A program made the position numbers and the translations under genes. The notes beneath the pieces were generated by a model. That model was not told where the DNA came from. It searched no databases and worked only from the letters and a program-made list of their open reading frames with translations. Below, piece after piece: positions 30,761 through 40,308 of a stretch of 64,000 nt of DNA; position 1 is the stretch's first letter, and every line of letters starts with the position of its first letter. This DNA comes from an uncultured Caryophanales bacterium (GTDB lineage: Bacteria > Bacillota_I > Bacilli_A > RF39 > UBA660): contig CAJLIR010000001.1 of the NCBI GenBank assembly GCA_905206805.1, positions 166,045-230,044 of the forward strand, given 5' to 3'.

Positions 30761-31186
30761 TTATTCTTCTACATTTACGCCCATATTTTTAGCTGTTCCA
30801 GCAACGATTTTCATTGCTTCTTCAACTGAATAACAGTTTAAATCTGGTAATTTAATTTCTGCTATTTCTTTTAATTGAGCTTTAGTTAATGTAGCAACAA
30901 CTTCTGTAGATCCTTTTTTCGAACCTGATTTAATTTTAGCAACTTTTTTAATTAATTCTGCTGCTGGTGGAGTTTTTAATACGAAGTCAAAAGTTCTATC
31001 TTCATAGATATTAATTTTAACTGGTACGATATCTCCCATTTTGTCTCTAGTAGCATCATTATATTTTGTACAAAATTCTTGTAAATTAATTCCTGTTGGA
31101 CCTAAAACTGTTCCAACTGGTGGTGCTGGTGTTGCTTTACCGGCTGGAATTTGTAGACTAACTACTTTTGTAATTTGTTTTGCCAC
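30761..31186 (-). CDS. rplK: Ribosomal protein uL11
   Basis: 141 aa starting at GTG 31186 (VAKQITKVVSLQIPAGKATPAPPVG), six bases after AGGAGGTG. A longer frame from GTG 31195 would start inside that ribosome binding site and is rejected. The PAGKATPAPPVGTVLGPTGI segment (thiostrepton-site domain) and the C-terminal LNCYSVEEAMKIVAGTAKNMGV are standard. It forms the GTPase-associated centre with 23S rRNA. Confidence 0.97.
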   Translation of the reverse strand: MAKQITKVVSLQIPAGKATPAPPVGTVLGPTGINLQEFCTKYNDATRDKMGDIVPVKINIYEDRTFDFVLKTPPAAELIKKVAKIKSGSKKGSTEVVATLTKAQLKEIAEIKLPDLNCYSVEEAMKIVAGTAKNMGVNVEE

Positions 31187-31213
31187 GAAAAACACCTCCT
31201 ATATTTTTTTCGC

Positions 31214-31244
31214 GAGTGGTCATAATGCATCCGCGCTCCCACTT
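31214..31244 (-). promoter_or_regulatory. Candidate L1-binding mRNA hairpin before rplK
   Basis: On the minus strand AAGTGGGAGCGCG then GATGCATTATGACCACT can form GTGG/CCAC around an asymmetric internal loop. It shares GTGGGAG, GCAT and ACCAC with the motif before rplA. It probably serves operon-wide autoregulation by L1. Confidence 0.5.
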
Positions 31245-31326
31245 AAAATCTATATAAATTAATATAGCCATTTTATGATAACATATTTAGTTTGATTTGT
31301 AAATATTTTATTCAAAAAAACTTTTA

Positions 31327-31860
31327 TTATGCTTTTTCTATTTCTGACAAACCAACTTCAACAATTGTTTCTTGACCAAATAAATCTAAAGCAACCTCTA
31401 ATTTTTGTGTTTCCATATTAATTGTTTTAATTTTTCCATACATTCCTTCAAATGGTCCATTTATAACTTTAACCATTTCATCTACGTTAAGTTCATTACC
31501 TATCTCTAATCTAGATAATCCCATTGTACCCAAAATTTTATCAACTTCCATAGGCGTTAATGGAAATGGCTTAGCACCTTTACCAGATGATCCTATAAAC
31601 CCTGTAACTCCAGGTGTATTACGAACAATAAACCATGCTTCATCGTTCATAACCATTTCAACTAAAATATAACCAGGAAACATTTTTTTTGTTTTTTCTT
31701 TTTGTTTTCCATCTTTTATTTCGATTTCTTTAACTTCGGGAACAACTACACGATAAATATAGTCTTCCATACCCATGCTACTAGCACGCATTTCTAGTTT
31801 TTCTTTTACTTTATTTTCATGTCCAGAGTAAGTATTAACTACATACCATTCTTTTTGCAT
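31327..31860 (-). CDS. nusG: Transcription termination/antitermination protein NusG
   Basis: 177 aa. The N-terminal NGN domain begins KEWYVVNTYSGHENKVKEKLE and includes FPGYILVEM and WFIVRNTPGVTGFIGS. The C-terminal KOW domain has GPFEGMYGKIKTINMETQKLEVALDLFGQETIVEV. It binds the RNA polymerase clamp and affects pausing. Its start overlaps the secE stop by one base. Confidence 0.97.
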   Translation of the reverse strand: MQKEWYVVNTYSGHENKVKEKLEMRASSMGMEDYIYRVVVPEVKEIEIKDGKQKEKTKKMFPGYILVEMVMNDEAWFIVRNTPGVTGFIGSSGKGAKPFPLTPMEVDKILGTMGLSRLEIGNELNVDEMVKVINGPFEGMYGKIKTINMETQKLEVALDLFGQETIVEVGLSEIEKA

Positions 31861-32039
31861 TATCCAATTAACGTCCTAACTAATGCGATTCCAGAATCTG
31901 TTAAAGTAAAAAATAAACCAAAGAAAATAACAAAGCTAATTGTAGCAATAGAATAAGTGATTAATTCTTTTTTACTAGGCCATCTAACATTTTTCATTTC
32001 TTTTTTGACACTAGCAAAAAATCTTGCAATTTTTTTCAT
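31860..32039 (-). CDS. secE: Preprotein translocase subunit SecE
   Basis: 59 aa from ATG 32039 (MKKIARFFASVKKEMKNVRWPSKKEL). An in-frame ATG four codons earlier forms part of the GAGGTG ribosome binding site and is rejected. The amphipathic helix with KNVRWPSKKEL and the single TM helix that follows are the minimal SecE of Gram-positives. The usual rpmG (L33) gene just before secE is not visible. Confidence 0.93.
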   Translation of the reverse strand: MKKIARFFASVKKEMKNVRWPSKKELITYSIATISFVIFFGLFFTLTDSGIALVRTLIG

Positions 32040-32099
32040 TCTACACCTCATTAATAATATGATTTCATTTCAAATAAAAAACACTTACGTGCTATATAA

Positions 32100-32128
32100 A
32101 GATTATCATATTTATTATGTAAAGTCAA
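32100..32128 (-). promoter_or_regulatory. Promoter of secE-nusG
   Basis: On the minus strand TTGACT (32128-32123), 17 bases, then TAATCT (32105-32100), about 60 bp before the secE start. Confidence 0.55.
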
Positions 32129-32145
32129 TTTATTATTTATACAAA

Positions 32146-32421
32146 TTAAAATTTTGATAAAGTTTTTGTATTATTTTTTTTATTTTCACTTTCAACAAGC
32201 ATTTTTCTGTAAAAAATAAGCATTTCTTTTCTTGCTTCTAAAGCTTTAATTCCAGATAATCCCGCAAGTATAAAAAGAAATAAACAATTATCATTTAACA
32301 ATGCATTAGTTGCCATAAAAATTGCAGTTGAAGAATAAGTATAAGTAAGTGCTTTATAAATATCAACATCAGATTTAGTTATTTTTCTTTTATTATTCAT
32401 ATTTAGCATTTCATTATCCAT
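32146..32421 (-). CDS. Small two-TM protein of unknown function
   Basis: 91 aa from ATG 32421 (MDNEMLNMNNKRK), after AGAGGTGAG. An earlier in-frame ATG gives 111 aa but lacks such a site. The hydrophobic region at about 27-60 (YTYSSTAIFMATNALLNDNCLFLFILAGLSGI) fits two short membrane helices, followed by a basic tail. No family was recognised. It lies alone between pnp and secE with its own promoter inside the pnp terminator. Confidence 0.6.
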   Translation of the reverse strand: MDNEMLNMNNKRKITKSDVDIYKALTYTYSSTAIFMATNALLNDNCLFLFILAGLSGIKALEARKEMLIFYRKMLVESENKKNNTKTLSKF

Positions 32422-32452
32422 TTTCTCACCTCTTTCAAAAGTCATAGTTTCA

Positions 32453-32481
32453 AGTATAAATAAAAAAAGCATGATTGTCAA
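32453..32481 (-). promoter_or_regulatory. Promoter embedded in the pnp terminator
   Basis: Minus-strand TTGACA (32481-32476), 17 bases and TATACT (32458-32453). The -35 lies in the loop of the terminator hairpin and the T-run is the spacer. Confidence 0.6.
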
Positions 32482-32505
32482 TACAAATCTATGCTTTTTA
32501 TTGTA
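32462..32505 (-). terminator. Terminator of pnp
   Basis: On the minus strand AAAAAGCAT and ATGCTTTTTTT pair across an 18-base loop, right after the pnp stop. Confidence 0.65.
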
Positions 32506-32520
32506 AAATAATTCGACAAA

Positions 32521-34650
32521 TTATTTAAGTGCATCTTTTCTTGAAAGATTTAATCTTCCCTTTTTATCGTATCCTAAAGATTTAACAATAATTTCATCCC
32601 CTACTTTTACCATATCACTTGGTTTTTCAACTCTCTTTTCATCTAATTGTGATACATGTACTAACCCTTCACATCCAGGCCATAGTTCAACAAAACATCC
32701 AAAATCTTCTACTTTGACTACTTTTCCGGTATATATTTTATTATCTTCAACTTCTCTAACTATCGATTTAATCATTTCAGCTGTTCTCTCAATTATTTCA
32801 GAATCAGAGTGATAAATTATTACTGTTCCATCATCTTCTAAATCAACTTTAACTGCATTTACATCTGTTACTGATGTTACACCACTAGCATCACAAATTA
32901 TCTTAGTTATCATTTCACCGCCACGACCAATAACTTCTTTAATTCTATTTGGATTAATTTTAAATGTTAAAGTTTTTGGTGCATATTTACTTACTTCTTT
33001 ACGTGGTTCCTTTATTGTTGCTTCAATCTTGTCTAATATTTCTAAACGAGCAATTTTTGCTTGTGCAAGAGCTTTCTTTAAAATTTCTTTAGTAATACCC
33101 TTTATCTTTATATCCATTTGCAATGCACAAATTCCGTCCCTTGTACCAGCAACTTTAAAATCCATATCCCCTAAGTGATCTTCCATACCTTGAATATCTG
33201 TTAAAATAGTATAATCATCACCATCAGTTATAAGTCCCATTGCGATACCAGCAACTGGTGCTTTAATAGGAACACCTGCAGCCATTAGTGCCATACATCC
33301 TGCACAAATACTTGCTTGACTTGATGAACCATTACTTTCTAATATTTCAGATACAACTCTGATAGTATATGGAAATACATCTTCACTTGGAATTACTTGA
33401 GCAAGAGCCCTTTCACCTAATGCACCATGCCCAATTTCTCTTCTTCCAGGGCTACCATATCTACCTGTTTCACCAACTGAAAATTGTGGGAAATTATAAT
33501 GCAACATAAATCTTTTTTCATCTTCAATTGAAAGGCCATCCAAAATTTGGTGTTCACCTAGTGCACCTAAAGTTACAACAGATAAGCTTTGTGTTTGACC
33601 ACGAGTAAACATTGCAGAACCATGAGTTCTTGGCAACAGGTCAATTTCTGTAGATATAGGTCTTATTTCAGTCATGCTTCTTCCATCAGCACGAGTTTTT
33701 TCTTTAACTACAATCTTTCTAAAAATTTCATATTCTATCTCTTCTAAAACAAGTTTTACTTTAGTTACTAATTCTTCTAGTTCACTTTCTTTTAATTGCT
33801 CATTTTCTAAAACATATTTATTAACTACATCTTCTTTTACCTTTTCAATTGCAGCATATTTTTCTAGTTTATCTTTTATTCTCATAGCAGAATTTAAATT
33901 TTCACTCGCTAATTCATTAATTTCTTTTTTTAATTCATCAGTAATTTCTAATACATCATAATGCATTTTTTCATTGCCACAATCTTCAATAATTTCTTCT
34001 TGAAATGCAACTAGTTCTTTTATTGCATCATGACCAAACATTAAAGCCTCTAGCATATCATCTTCGCTTACTTCCTTGCTACCTGCTTCAACCATATTAA
34101 TTGCAGTTTTTGTTCCTGCTACAGTTAAATCTATATCACTAAGTTCTGCTTGTTCCTTTGTTGGATTTATTATAAATTTACCATCAATTCTTCCAACCTT
34201 AACACCTGCTATCGGACCATCAAAAGGAATTTCCGAAATTGAAACACATAAAGATGAGCCAAACATTGCAGTCATTTCTGGTGAATTGTCTTGATCAACT
34301 GATAAAACTGTATTAACGATTTGAACTTCATTTTTGAAATCACTTGGAAACATTGGTCGCATTGGTCTATCAATCATTCTAGCAGCTAATGTTGCATTTT
34401 CAGTAGGTCTTCCTTCTCTTTTTATAAATCCACCAGGTATTTTACCAACTGAATATAACTTTTCTTGATATAGCACCATTAAAGGAAAAAAATCAGATAG
34501 TACATTGGCATTTTTTGATACTACCGCTGTACTTAGAATTACAGTATCACCATATCTAACTAAACAGGCACCATTAGCTTGTTTTGCCATTTCACCTATT
34601 TCTACTGTTATATTTCTTCCTCTAAAATTTAGTTCGTACACTTTTTTCAT
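32521..34650 (-). CDS. pnp: Polynucleotide phosphorylase
   Basis: 709 aa. Two RNase PH-like domains are present: the first from the N-terminus, the second around [22 protein letters not shown] and [20 protein letters not shown] domain follows ([17 protein letters not shown]), then an S1 domain ([28 protein letters not shown]). It degrades RNA 3'-5' phosphorolytically and is part of the RNA decay machinery. It lies directly downstream of rpsO, as is common. Confidence 0.97.
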   Translation of the reverse strand: MKKVYELNFRGRNITVEIGEMAKQANGACLVRYGDTVILSTAVVSKNANVLSDFFPLMVLYQEKLYSVGKIPGGFIKREGRPTENATLAARMIDRPMRPMFPSDFKNEVQIVNTVLSVDQDNSPEMTAMFGSSLCVSISEIPFDGPIAGVKVGRIDGKFIINPTKEQAELSDIDLTVAGTKTAINMVEAGSKEVSEDDMLEALMFGHDAIKELVAFQEEIIEDCGNEKMHYDVLEITDELKKEINELASENLNSAMRIKDKLEKYAAIEKVKEDVVNKYVLENEQLKESELEELVTKVKLVLEEIEYEIFRKIVVKEKTRADGRSMTEIRPISTEIDLLPRTHGSAMFTRGQTQSLSVVTLGALGEHQILDGLSIEDEKRFMLHYNFPQFSVGETGRYGSPGRREIGHGALGERALAQVIPSEDVFPYTIRVVSEILESNGSSSQASICAGCMALMAAGVPIKAPVAGIAMGLITDGDDYTILTDIQGMEDHLGDMDFKVAGTRDGICALQMDIKIKGITKEILKKALAQAKIARLEILDKIEATIKEPRKEVSKYAPKTLTFKINPNRIKEVIGRGGEMITKIICDASGVTSVTDVNAVKVDLEDDGTVIIYHSDSEIIERTAEMIKSIVREVEDNKIYTGKVVKVEDFGCFVELWPGCEGLVHVSQLDEKRVEKPSDMVKVGDEIIVKSLGYDKKGRLNLSRKDALK

Positions 34651-34679
34651 TATTTACCTCCATTTTATAATCTAAACAA

Positions 34680-34703
34680 ATAAAAGCACTCAAAAAAGAG
34701 CGC
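34680..34703 (-). terminator. Hairpin terminator between rpsO and pnp
   Basis: On the minus strand GCGCTC, six T and GAGTGC (one G-U pair) followed by TTTTATTTG. Partial read-through into pnp is likely because pnp has no obvious promoter of its own. Confidence 0.6.
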
Positions 34704-34720
34704 CTACTTTATATAAATAA

Positions 34721-34990
34721 TTATTTTCTTAATCCTAAGCTTTTAATTACTTCACGATATCTTGTAACATCAGTTTTTAATAAGTAATTTAACATACTAC
34801 GTCTTTGACCAACTTTTTTTAATAATCCTCTTCTTGAGTGAAAGTCATGTTTATGTTCTGTTAAATGTTTTGTTAAATTATTAATTTCTTCTGTTAAAAT
34901 TGCAATTTGTACTTCTGCTGAACCAGTATCTCCTTCTGTTCTAGCATATTTTTTAATAATTTCTTGTTTTTTTTCTTTGTTTAAAGCCAT
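34721..34990 (-). CDS. rpsO: Ribosomal protein uS15
   Basis: 89 aa, full length. [47 protein letters not shown] is the canonical S15 rRNA-binding helix region. It nucleates the 30S platform on 16S helices 20-22. The AGGAAAA site precedes the start. The 125-bp leader may carry an S15 autoregulatory structure, but I could not define one. Confidence 0.97.
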   Translation of the reverse strand: MALNKEKKQEIIKKYARTEGDTGSAEVQIAILTEEINNLTKHLTEHKHDFHSRRGLLKKVGQRRSMLNYLLKTDVTRYREVIKSLGLRK

Positions 34991-35117
34991 TTTAAATTTT
35001 CCTTTCTTTTATATATTCGCTTATTCTGAGTAAACGTCAGGAAATCGATCACTAAGAACAAGTACATATATAATATACACTATTATCTATTTTTTAGCAA
35101 TCTTTTTTATGAATTTT

Positions 35118-35981
35118 TTAGAATATTTTCCAAGGTTTTATTTTTGTATTATCTTTTTCATACACTTTATATATTGCAATCAATGATTCATTATATTTGA
35201 AGACAATCGTATCTTTATCATATCTATTTTGCAATATTGAACCATTTTTTATTCTGGAATTTAAGTAGTCATCCACTTCAATCACTAAATAATCTTTTAA
35301 ACAATCTAACGTATTAATAATTTTAAATTCATTATTTTTTATATTATTTAAGGTATAACTTTGTTCAATTGAAAAATGACCTTGCTTTATTCTAATCAAA
35401 TCAGACATAATACCAATCGTATTTAATTTTTTTGCAATATCATTAATTAAACTTCTAATATAAGTGCCTTTACTAACTAAACATTTGAATTTAAAGATTA
35501 CTTTATTATCTATATATTTTATATCATCTACTAATTCTATTTTTTTTATTTCAATATTTCTTTTCGGTAATTCAACACTTATATTATTTCTTGCATATTC
35601 GTATAATTTTTTACCGTCAATTTTTACTGCTGAATATATTGGAACTTCTTGGTTATAATTACCAATCATACTATTTAATACATCAATAATTTGCTGCTTT
35701 GTCACAGTAACACTTTTTTCTTCAATAATATTACCAGTATTATCTAATGTATCAGTTTTTACACCAAGTGTAGCTTCTGCAATATATTCTTTTTCATCAG
35801 CAGTTAATATTTCTACTAATTTAGTGGCCTTTCCGATACATAACACTAATACCCCTTTCGCAATTGGATCAAGTGTACCTGTATGACCTATTTTTTTTGT
35901 ATTTAGTATTTTACATACTTCATTAACAACATCACGACTAGTATAACCGCTTTGCTTATTAACAACTAATATTCCATCCAT
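35118..35981 (-). CDS. truB: tRNA pseudouridine-55 synthase
   Basis: 287 aa. MDGILVVNKQSGYTSRDVVNEVCKIL and KIGHTGTLDPIAKGVLVLCIGKATK contain the TruB motif with the catalytic Asp38. VPIYSAVKIDGKKLYEYAR and SKGTYIRSLINDIAKKL are the other family motifs. It makes pseudouridine 55 in the T loop of tRNAs. The C-terminal PUA-like part is short and divergent. It is encoded just upstream of rpsO. Confidence 0.95.
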   Translation of the reverse strand: MDGILVVNKQSGYTSRDVVNEVCKILNTKKIGHTGTLDPIAKGVLVLCIGKATKLVEILTADEKEYIAEATLGVKTDTLDNTGNIIEEKSVTVTKQQIIDVLNSMIGNYNQEVPIYSAVKIDGKKLYEYARNNISVELPKRNIEIKKIELVDDIKYIDNKVIFKFKCLVSKGTYIRSLINDIAKKLNTIGIMSDLIRIKQGHFSIEQSYTLNNIKNNEFKIINTLDCLKDYLVIEVDDYLNSRIKNGSILQNRYDKDTIVFKYNESLIAIYKVYEKDNTKIKPWKIF

Positions 35982-36020
35982 ACTATCACCACAAATACTA
36001 TATCATAATATATTTATTTT

Positions 36021-36052
36021 TAAAAGAAAAAAACATATGCTATTTAACATAT
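36021..36052 (-). terminator. Terminator after the gene at 36040-37338
   Basis: On the minus strand AAACATATG/CATATGTTT with an eight-base loop and a T-run. The stem starts inside the last codons of the gene. Confidence 0.65.
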
Positions 36053-37338
36053 GTTTTAATTGTCTCATTATCAAAGCAAACTCCATTGAATTTATCATTT
36101 AGATATGAAATTGAACCTTCACCATCATTGTCCATTGCTCTTTGAAATCTTTTGGATTCATCTTTTAATACAGAACCAGTTCCAGTAGCATAACTTACAG
36201 TTTGTACTCCAATAACACTTTCAATTAAATATTGTGCACCAATTGAAGATTGAACAAAATTAACAGGATAATCATGCCTAAAATGTTCTGAATCATTTAT
36301 CTCAGAGAAATCATATTTTGTAGTATTATTAAAGAAATTTCTTATATTTTCATAAATATCAAATATTTTTTTCTGATTAGATAGAATAATACTACCGTTG
36401 TCAGCATAAACACTATCGGATGAGATCAACTTCAAATACTGTTGTTCACTATATTCAGAAACACTTATATCAGTTTCATCAATAAATATACTACTAATGT
36501 TAATCAACTTATTTATATCCAATTCAGTTTTAAAAGCTTCACTCACAGCAATTTTAGTAGCATTTTCACTGGTAATAACTGCCACAATTGCATCAACCTC
36601 TGTTTTCAAAGTTGTTAAATCATTTGGAATCAATCCACTTTCGATTAATTTATTAGTTTCATCAACACTTATAAACTGACTATTAGCTAACCATACAGTT
36701 GAATACAAAGCACCAATACTTATATCGTTACTTTTATCTTCAATTCTTTCATTCAAATAACCATAATAATCATTTACTATTTTGGTTACATCTTTAGCAG
36801 TTACTACAGTTCTAATGCTAGATACTTCTTTATCATCAGAATTCATTTCTGAATTATTTTCAGAATTTGTAACTATGTTATTTTCCTCTGCTATAGTAAA
36901 TATGTCGGAATCATTTTTCACTTCATCACTACTTAATTCAATCTTTCCATCTGAAGTTACAATGGCTGTTGTAACTTCTTCAATTTTTGTGAAAAATTTC
37001 TTGTCATCATTTTGGTTTTCTTCAGTATCTTTATTTTCATTTTCATTTTTATTACATGATACTGCACCGACCCCAATTCCACTTGCAAGTAAAGTAGCAA
37101 CTATAATAGCTTTACTTCTTTTCAAAAATTCCTTATTTTTTGTCTTTTTATATCTACATTCTAAAGTTTTTTCAACATCTTCAACACTTGCACCATTTTC
37201 TAAACCATTATCATCATTTTCGTCTGATTTTGTAGCTTCAAAAACAACCGAATGATCTTTTTGGTAATGTTTTCTTTCAATCATATTTTGAATAATTTTC
37301 TTTGATTCATTACTAAGATAGTTATTATCTTTTTCCAT
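36040..37338 (-). CDS. Membrane-anchored protein of unknown function
   Basis: 432 aa. About 75 cytoplasmic residues (charged, Asp/Glu/Lys-rich) come before one TM helix at about 76-95. Beyond it lies a low-complexity Asn/Asp/Glu/Lys linker (about 96-120), then a roughly 310-residue extracellular domain rich in Asp, Ser and Thr. I recognise no catalytic motif. The cysteine at the helix end (GAVSC) is too far from the N-terminus for a lipobox. The promoter at 37368-37396 and an AAAGTGT/AACACTTT inverted repeat resemble those of the Cys-rich protein at 44143-46416. Confidence 0.6.
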   Translation of the reverse strand: MEKDNNYLSNESKKIIQNMIERKHYQKDHSVVFEATKSDENDDNGLENGASVEDVEKTLECRYKKTKNKEFLKRSKAIIVATLLASGIGVGAVSCNKNENENKDTEENQNDDKKFFTKIEEVTTAIVTSDGKIELSSDEVKNDSDIFTIAEENNIVTNSENNSEMNSDDKEVSSIRTVVTAKDVTKIVNDYYGYLNERIEDKSNDISIGALYSTVWLANSQFISVDETNKLIESGLIPNDLTTLKTEVDAIVAVITSENATKIAVSEAFKTELDINKLINISSIFIDETDISVSEYSEQQYLKLISSDSVYADNGSIILSNQKKIFDIYENIRNFFNNTTKYDFSEINDSEHFRHDYPVNFVQSSIGAQYLIESVIGVQTVSYATGTGSVLKDESKRFQRAMDNDGEGSISYLNDKFNGVCFDNETIKTYVK

Positions 37339-37367
37339 ATATATACCCCCTTTGAGAATTGTGTATT

Positions 37368-37407
37368 ATACTAACACTTTTTTTTATGTTTGTCAATAAA
37401 AAAGTGT
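37368..37407 (-). promoter_or_regulatory. Promoter with AACACTTT/AAAGTGT inverted repeat
   Basis: On the minus strand TTGACA (37396-37391), 17 bases, TAGTAT (37373-37368). AACACTTT (37373-37380) and AAAGTGT (37401-37407) flank the -35, suggesting an operator. The same half-sites flank the -35 at 46452-46486. Confidence 0.5.
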
Positions 37408-37429
37408 CATTTTTCACACAAATAAAAGT

Positions 37430-37885
37430 CTATCTTTTTAAATGATAAATTTTATTCTTTTGATCATATTCCATTTCATTATAAAATTGGGAAATCTCAT
37501 ATTTTAAATATTTATCATAATCGTTTGTAAAACTATATTTATTTTCAAAATTTTTAAGCATTTTTATCGTATCATTTATATTTCCTAAAAAAATTGTTCT
37601 GCTATCAATCAAAAAACCAATTATATATTGTTTATCAAAATTATATTCTTTTAATTCACTATAATTATCTATTCCATTATAATCTGAAATATTATAATTA
37701 TTTAAAAACTTTACTTTATTAACTAAACTTTCATTTAACTTTGTAAATTTTATATTTTCTAAGCAAAGAAGTTCGTCCTGTAAATATAAATTTTCATCAG
37801 AATCTTTTTTAAAAACTGGCCAAACAAAATCAGGAATATCATCTCCAAACGGATTAAAAAATCCAACTAATTCATAATTATTCAT
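37430..37885 (-). CDS. Hypothetical cytoplasmic protein
   Basis: 151 aa from ATG 37885 (MNNYELVGFFNPFGDDIPDFVWPVF), after GGAGG. An alternative GTG four codons earlier overlaps the site. It is acidic and rich in Asn, Tyr and Lys, with no membrane segment or known motif. It lies between the unknown membrane protein and the right end of host DNA flanking the tRNA-Leu element, so it is probably a chromosomal gene. Confidence 0.55.
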   Translation of the reverse strand: MNNYELVGFFNPFGDDIPDFVWPVFKKDSDENLYLQDELLCLENIKFTKLNESLVNKVKFLNNYNISDYNGIDNYSELKEYNFDKQYIIGFLIDSRTIFLGNINDTIKMLKNFENKYSFTNDYDKYLKYEISQFYNEMEYDQKNKIYHLKR

Positions 37886-37969
37886 AAACACCTCCACTAC
37901 TACTATTATCTATACAATAACAGTATCAACTGGATTATAACATATATTAAGATTAATAATCTATTCAAA

Positions 37970-38000
37970 TAAAAAATATCAATTTTAGATTGATACTTTT
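37970..38000 (-). terminator. Displaced native terminator of the tRNA-Leu transcript
   Basis: TATCAAT (37977-37983) and ATTGATA (37989-37995) with a five-base loop are followed on the minus strand by TTTTTT. It lies just outside the far attachment site of the element at 38030-43245, where the original downstream flank of tRNA-Leu should be. Confidence 0.65.
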
Positions 38001-38120
38001 TATTATATATAAATTTAAAAATATTTCATAATGGTGCGAACGACGAAGTGGTTTACAACTCTTTCGCATAAAGACGATTGATTAATATCAATCACTATAC
38101 TCATTTTACCAAAGAATAGA

Positions 38121-38150
38121 AAAAGTAGCAATAATTTCATGCTACTTTAA
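38121..38150 (-). terminator. Terminator after the gene at 38147
   Basis: AAAGTAGC (38122-38129) and GCTACTTT (38141-38148) form the stem; the T-run is on the minus strand. The stem includes the stop codon. Confidence 0.6.
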
Positions 38151-38854
38151 ACTTTTTTTCTTGCCAATACTTTTTCTTTTGCTTTTTGCATTTTTTCTTT
38201 TTCTTTTTGACACATTTGTTCTTCGATAATATTTATATTTTTTTTCTCCTCAGATTCAATTTTATCAATATCTTCCTTACTACTTACTTTTATAAAAGAA
38301 TCTCTAAGTTGACTATAGCAATTAGAATTTGGCTGTAATGTATTTGGATCAACTGTAAATATTAATTTTTGATTTCTTAATCTATATGAATATATTTCTT
38401 TTTCAACATATAATTTAATTTTTTCTGGATTTTCATCATCTTTATATATATCTATAGCAGTACCCTTTAACCAATTGGCTTCTTCTAACATACTATTATT
38501 TTTTATAGAATAAATCCCTCCACAACGATATGGACCAGTGTTGCCCCAATAAGTGAACATTATTCTATCATCAGAGATAAAATAAAATTGACTAAATCTT
38601 TTAGCAAATAGTTCTATAAACTTAGATTCTTGCAACTTATATCTTACTATTTCGAAGTCATCATAATTGGCTCTTCTATAAACTAAAAACTCATCGTCAG
38701 TGACTTGTTCAAAACATATGATATGATTCAAAAAATAAATTTCTTCATTTTTTTTATCCACTAATTTATAAGAATCATAATTATTTTCACCATTATCTAT
38801 TTTTACTACTTTCCATCTTTTTTCGTCTACTTTTGCATCATATAATCTATTCAT
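38147..38854 (-). CDS. Unknown cargo protein of the tRNA-Leu element
   Basis: 235 aa, beta-strand-rich in its first 170 residues (alternating IYFLNHIICFEQV, FIFISDDRIMFTYWG-like strands, WKVVKID), then a Lys/Glu-rich C-terminal helix (about 190-235) likely to be coiled coil. It is soluble with no recognised motif. Its position behind the relaxase and inside the attachment sites marks it as element cargo. It might be a beta-propeller-like or sensor domain, but this is speculative. Confidence 0.6.
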   Translation of the reverse strand: MNRLYDAKVDEKRWKVVKIDNGENNYDSYKLVDKKNEEIYFLNHIICFEQVTDDEFLVYRRANYDDFEIVRYKLQESKFIELFAKRFSQFYFISDDRIMFTYWGNTGPYRCGGIYSIKNNSMLEEANWLKGTAIDIYKDDENPEKIKLYVEKEIYSYRLRNQKLIFTVDPNTLQPNSNCYSQLRDSFIKVSSKEDIDKIESEEKKNINIIEEQMCQKEKEKMQKAKEKVLARKKV

Positions 38855-38931
38855 AATACCCTCCTGTTTAATTAATTTATATTATACCATGTTTTTTAGC
38901 TTTTTCTTCATAAAATTATTATTTTCTATAA

Positions 38932-40272
38932 TTATCTTTCAAAATCATAATGATTTTTTTCTTTTTTATTAATAACACTAGTATATTCTTTTTCGTCCAT
39001 AATTCCATTTATAAATAAATTATCAGCCATTTCTTTATATTTATCGTCTTTATCACCAAATATACCATGTATTTTATTGTGAATAAATTTTATTACTCTT
39101 TGAAATTTATCTTTCCAATAGTCTAATGAATCCTTTAAATCTTTTATTTTTGATTTTAAAGATGATATTTCATTATCTTTATTATTTAAATCATATCTTA
39201 AATCATTTATTTCTTGATTTTGGTCTTTCACTCTTTTTCTTAAATTCTCAATAGAGTTATGATTTTCTTCAAAATCTTCCTTAATCTTATCTACTGCTAA
39301 AGAGTAATTAGTTATTTCTTTAAAGTCATTAGTAGATTTACTTACTTCTTCTATATAATCAATTATCTTATCTTTATTTTGATTAGATAAAAGTAAATTT
39401 TTATTTGATAAAGGTTGATTCTTTAAATTATTAATAATATCTTTTATTTCTTCTGATTTTATATTTAAGTCCTTTGTCTGATTATTAAGTTTATTTATTT
39501 TTTGTCTTTGCTTATTATAATTCTTTTTTAACTCATCATAGTCAGCCATTTGACTAACTCTATAATCAATATTTCTTCCTTTTTGTTTATCTTTTAAAAC
39601 AGCATTTAGACCATATTCTTTATTAAATGATTGAATACACTTGTCTCTCATTTTATCTTGTATTTTAGGTAAGTTATCTTTTGTAAATACACTACATTTA
39701 CCAACTTGCTTACTCATACCTGTTTTACAATTATCTTTAACTGCAATTCCTACTATATGAAGATGTGGAGAAGATTCATCAAAATGTATAGTCGCATTTG
39801 CTACTTTAAAATCAGGGACTAATTCTTTTAAATATAAAACTTGTTCATCATAAACTCTTTCCATTTTATACATTTCTTTAGCGTCTTTATCCCACCAATA
39901 ATCCATATCTCCAAGTTCTATAATAATTTCTACTGCTAAATCGTGTTTTGTATCATTGCTTATCTTACTATAATAATATTTTATTTTTCTATCATCTCTA
40001 GTTTGTTTAGAATTATATTCTAATCTTGCTTCTTCAAATTCTTGTTTATATAGTTCTTTTACATCTTTTACAATATCATTTGAACCATATAAAGTTTTAA
40101 TCTTTTCTGGATTATTATCATATTGTCTTAAGTTGTGATGATTTACTTTTGATAACTGCATAGCATTTTGAATAGCATTGTTATTATAGTTAGTAGGAGT
40201 ATTCTTTTGCTTTGCTTTTTTAGTTTTATTCTTATCATTTCCAATATGAAATGAGTATGCTAGTTCTACCAT
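38932..40272 (-). CDS. Plasmid-type relaxase, MobV (Pre/Mob) family
   Basis: 446 aa. The N-terminal domain (about 1-200) ends with TIHFDESSPHLHIVGIAV, the HxDExxPHxH metal-binding motif of MobV relaxases. NDIVKDVKELYKQEFEEA and the conserved basic stretches are also present. Residues about 230-400 form a long coiled coil. The enzyme would nick at oriT and lead the strand into a recipient using another element's secretion system. The oriT-like region lies just upstream (40309-40379). Confidence 0.85.
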   Translation of the reverse strand: MVELAYSFHIGNDKNKTKKAKQKNTPTNYNNNAIQNAMQLSKVNHHNLRQYDNNPEKIKTLYGSNDIVKDVKELYKQEFEEARLEYNSKQTRDDRKIKYYYSKISNDTKHDLAVEIIIELGDMDYWWDKDAKEMYKMERVYDEQVLYLKELVPDFKVANATIHFDESSPHLHIVGIAVKDNCKTGMSKQVGKCSVFTKDNLPKIQDKMRDKCIQSFNKEYGLNAVLKDKQKGRNIDYRVSQMADYDELKKNYNKQRQKINKLNNQTKDLNIKSEEIKDIINNLKNQPLSNKNLLLSNQNKDKIIDYIEEVSKSTNDFKEITNYSLAVDKIKEDFEENHNSIENLRKRVKDQNQEINDLRYDLNNKDNEISSLKSKIKDLKDSLDYWKDKFQRVIKFIHNKIHGIFGDKDDKYKEMADNLFINGIMDEKEYTSVINKKEKNHYDFER

Positions 40273-40308
40273 AATTTCACCTCAAATTCTATCTTGAAAA
40301 AGTTATTT

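Noticed and set aside
34991..35117. S15-binding leader upstream of rpsO
   Set aside because: Some short complementary segments are present, but I could not form a consistent structure matching a known S15 leader.
36782..37255. 157-codon rightward frame
   Set aside because: It lies antisense inside the gene at 36040-37338, is rich in Ser/Phe from reversed Asp/Glu codons, and has no start signal.
38030..38110. Possible tRNA or small RNA (GCGAA...TTCGC pairing)
   Set aside because: There is no cloverleaf; the sequence is explained as the attachment arm of the tRNA-Leu element with the inverted repeat around its core.
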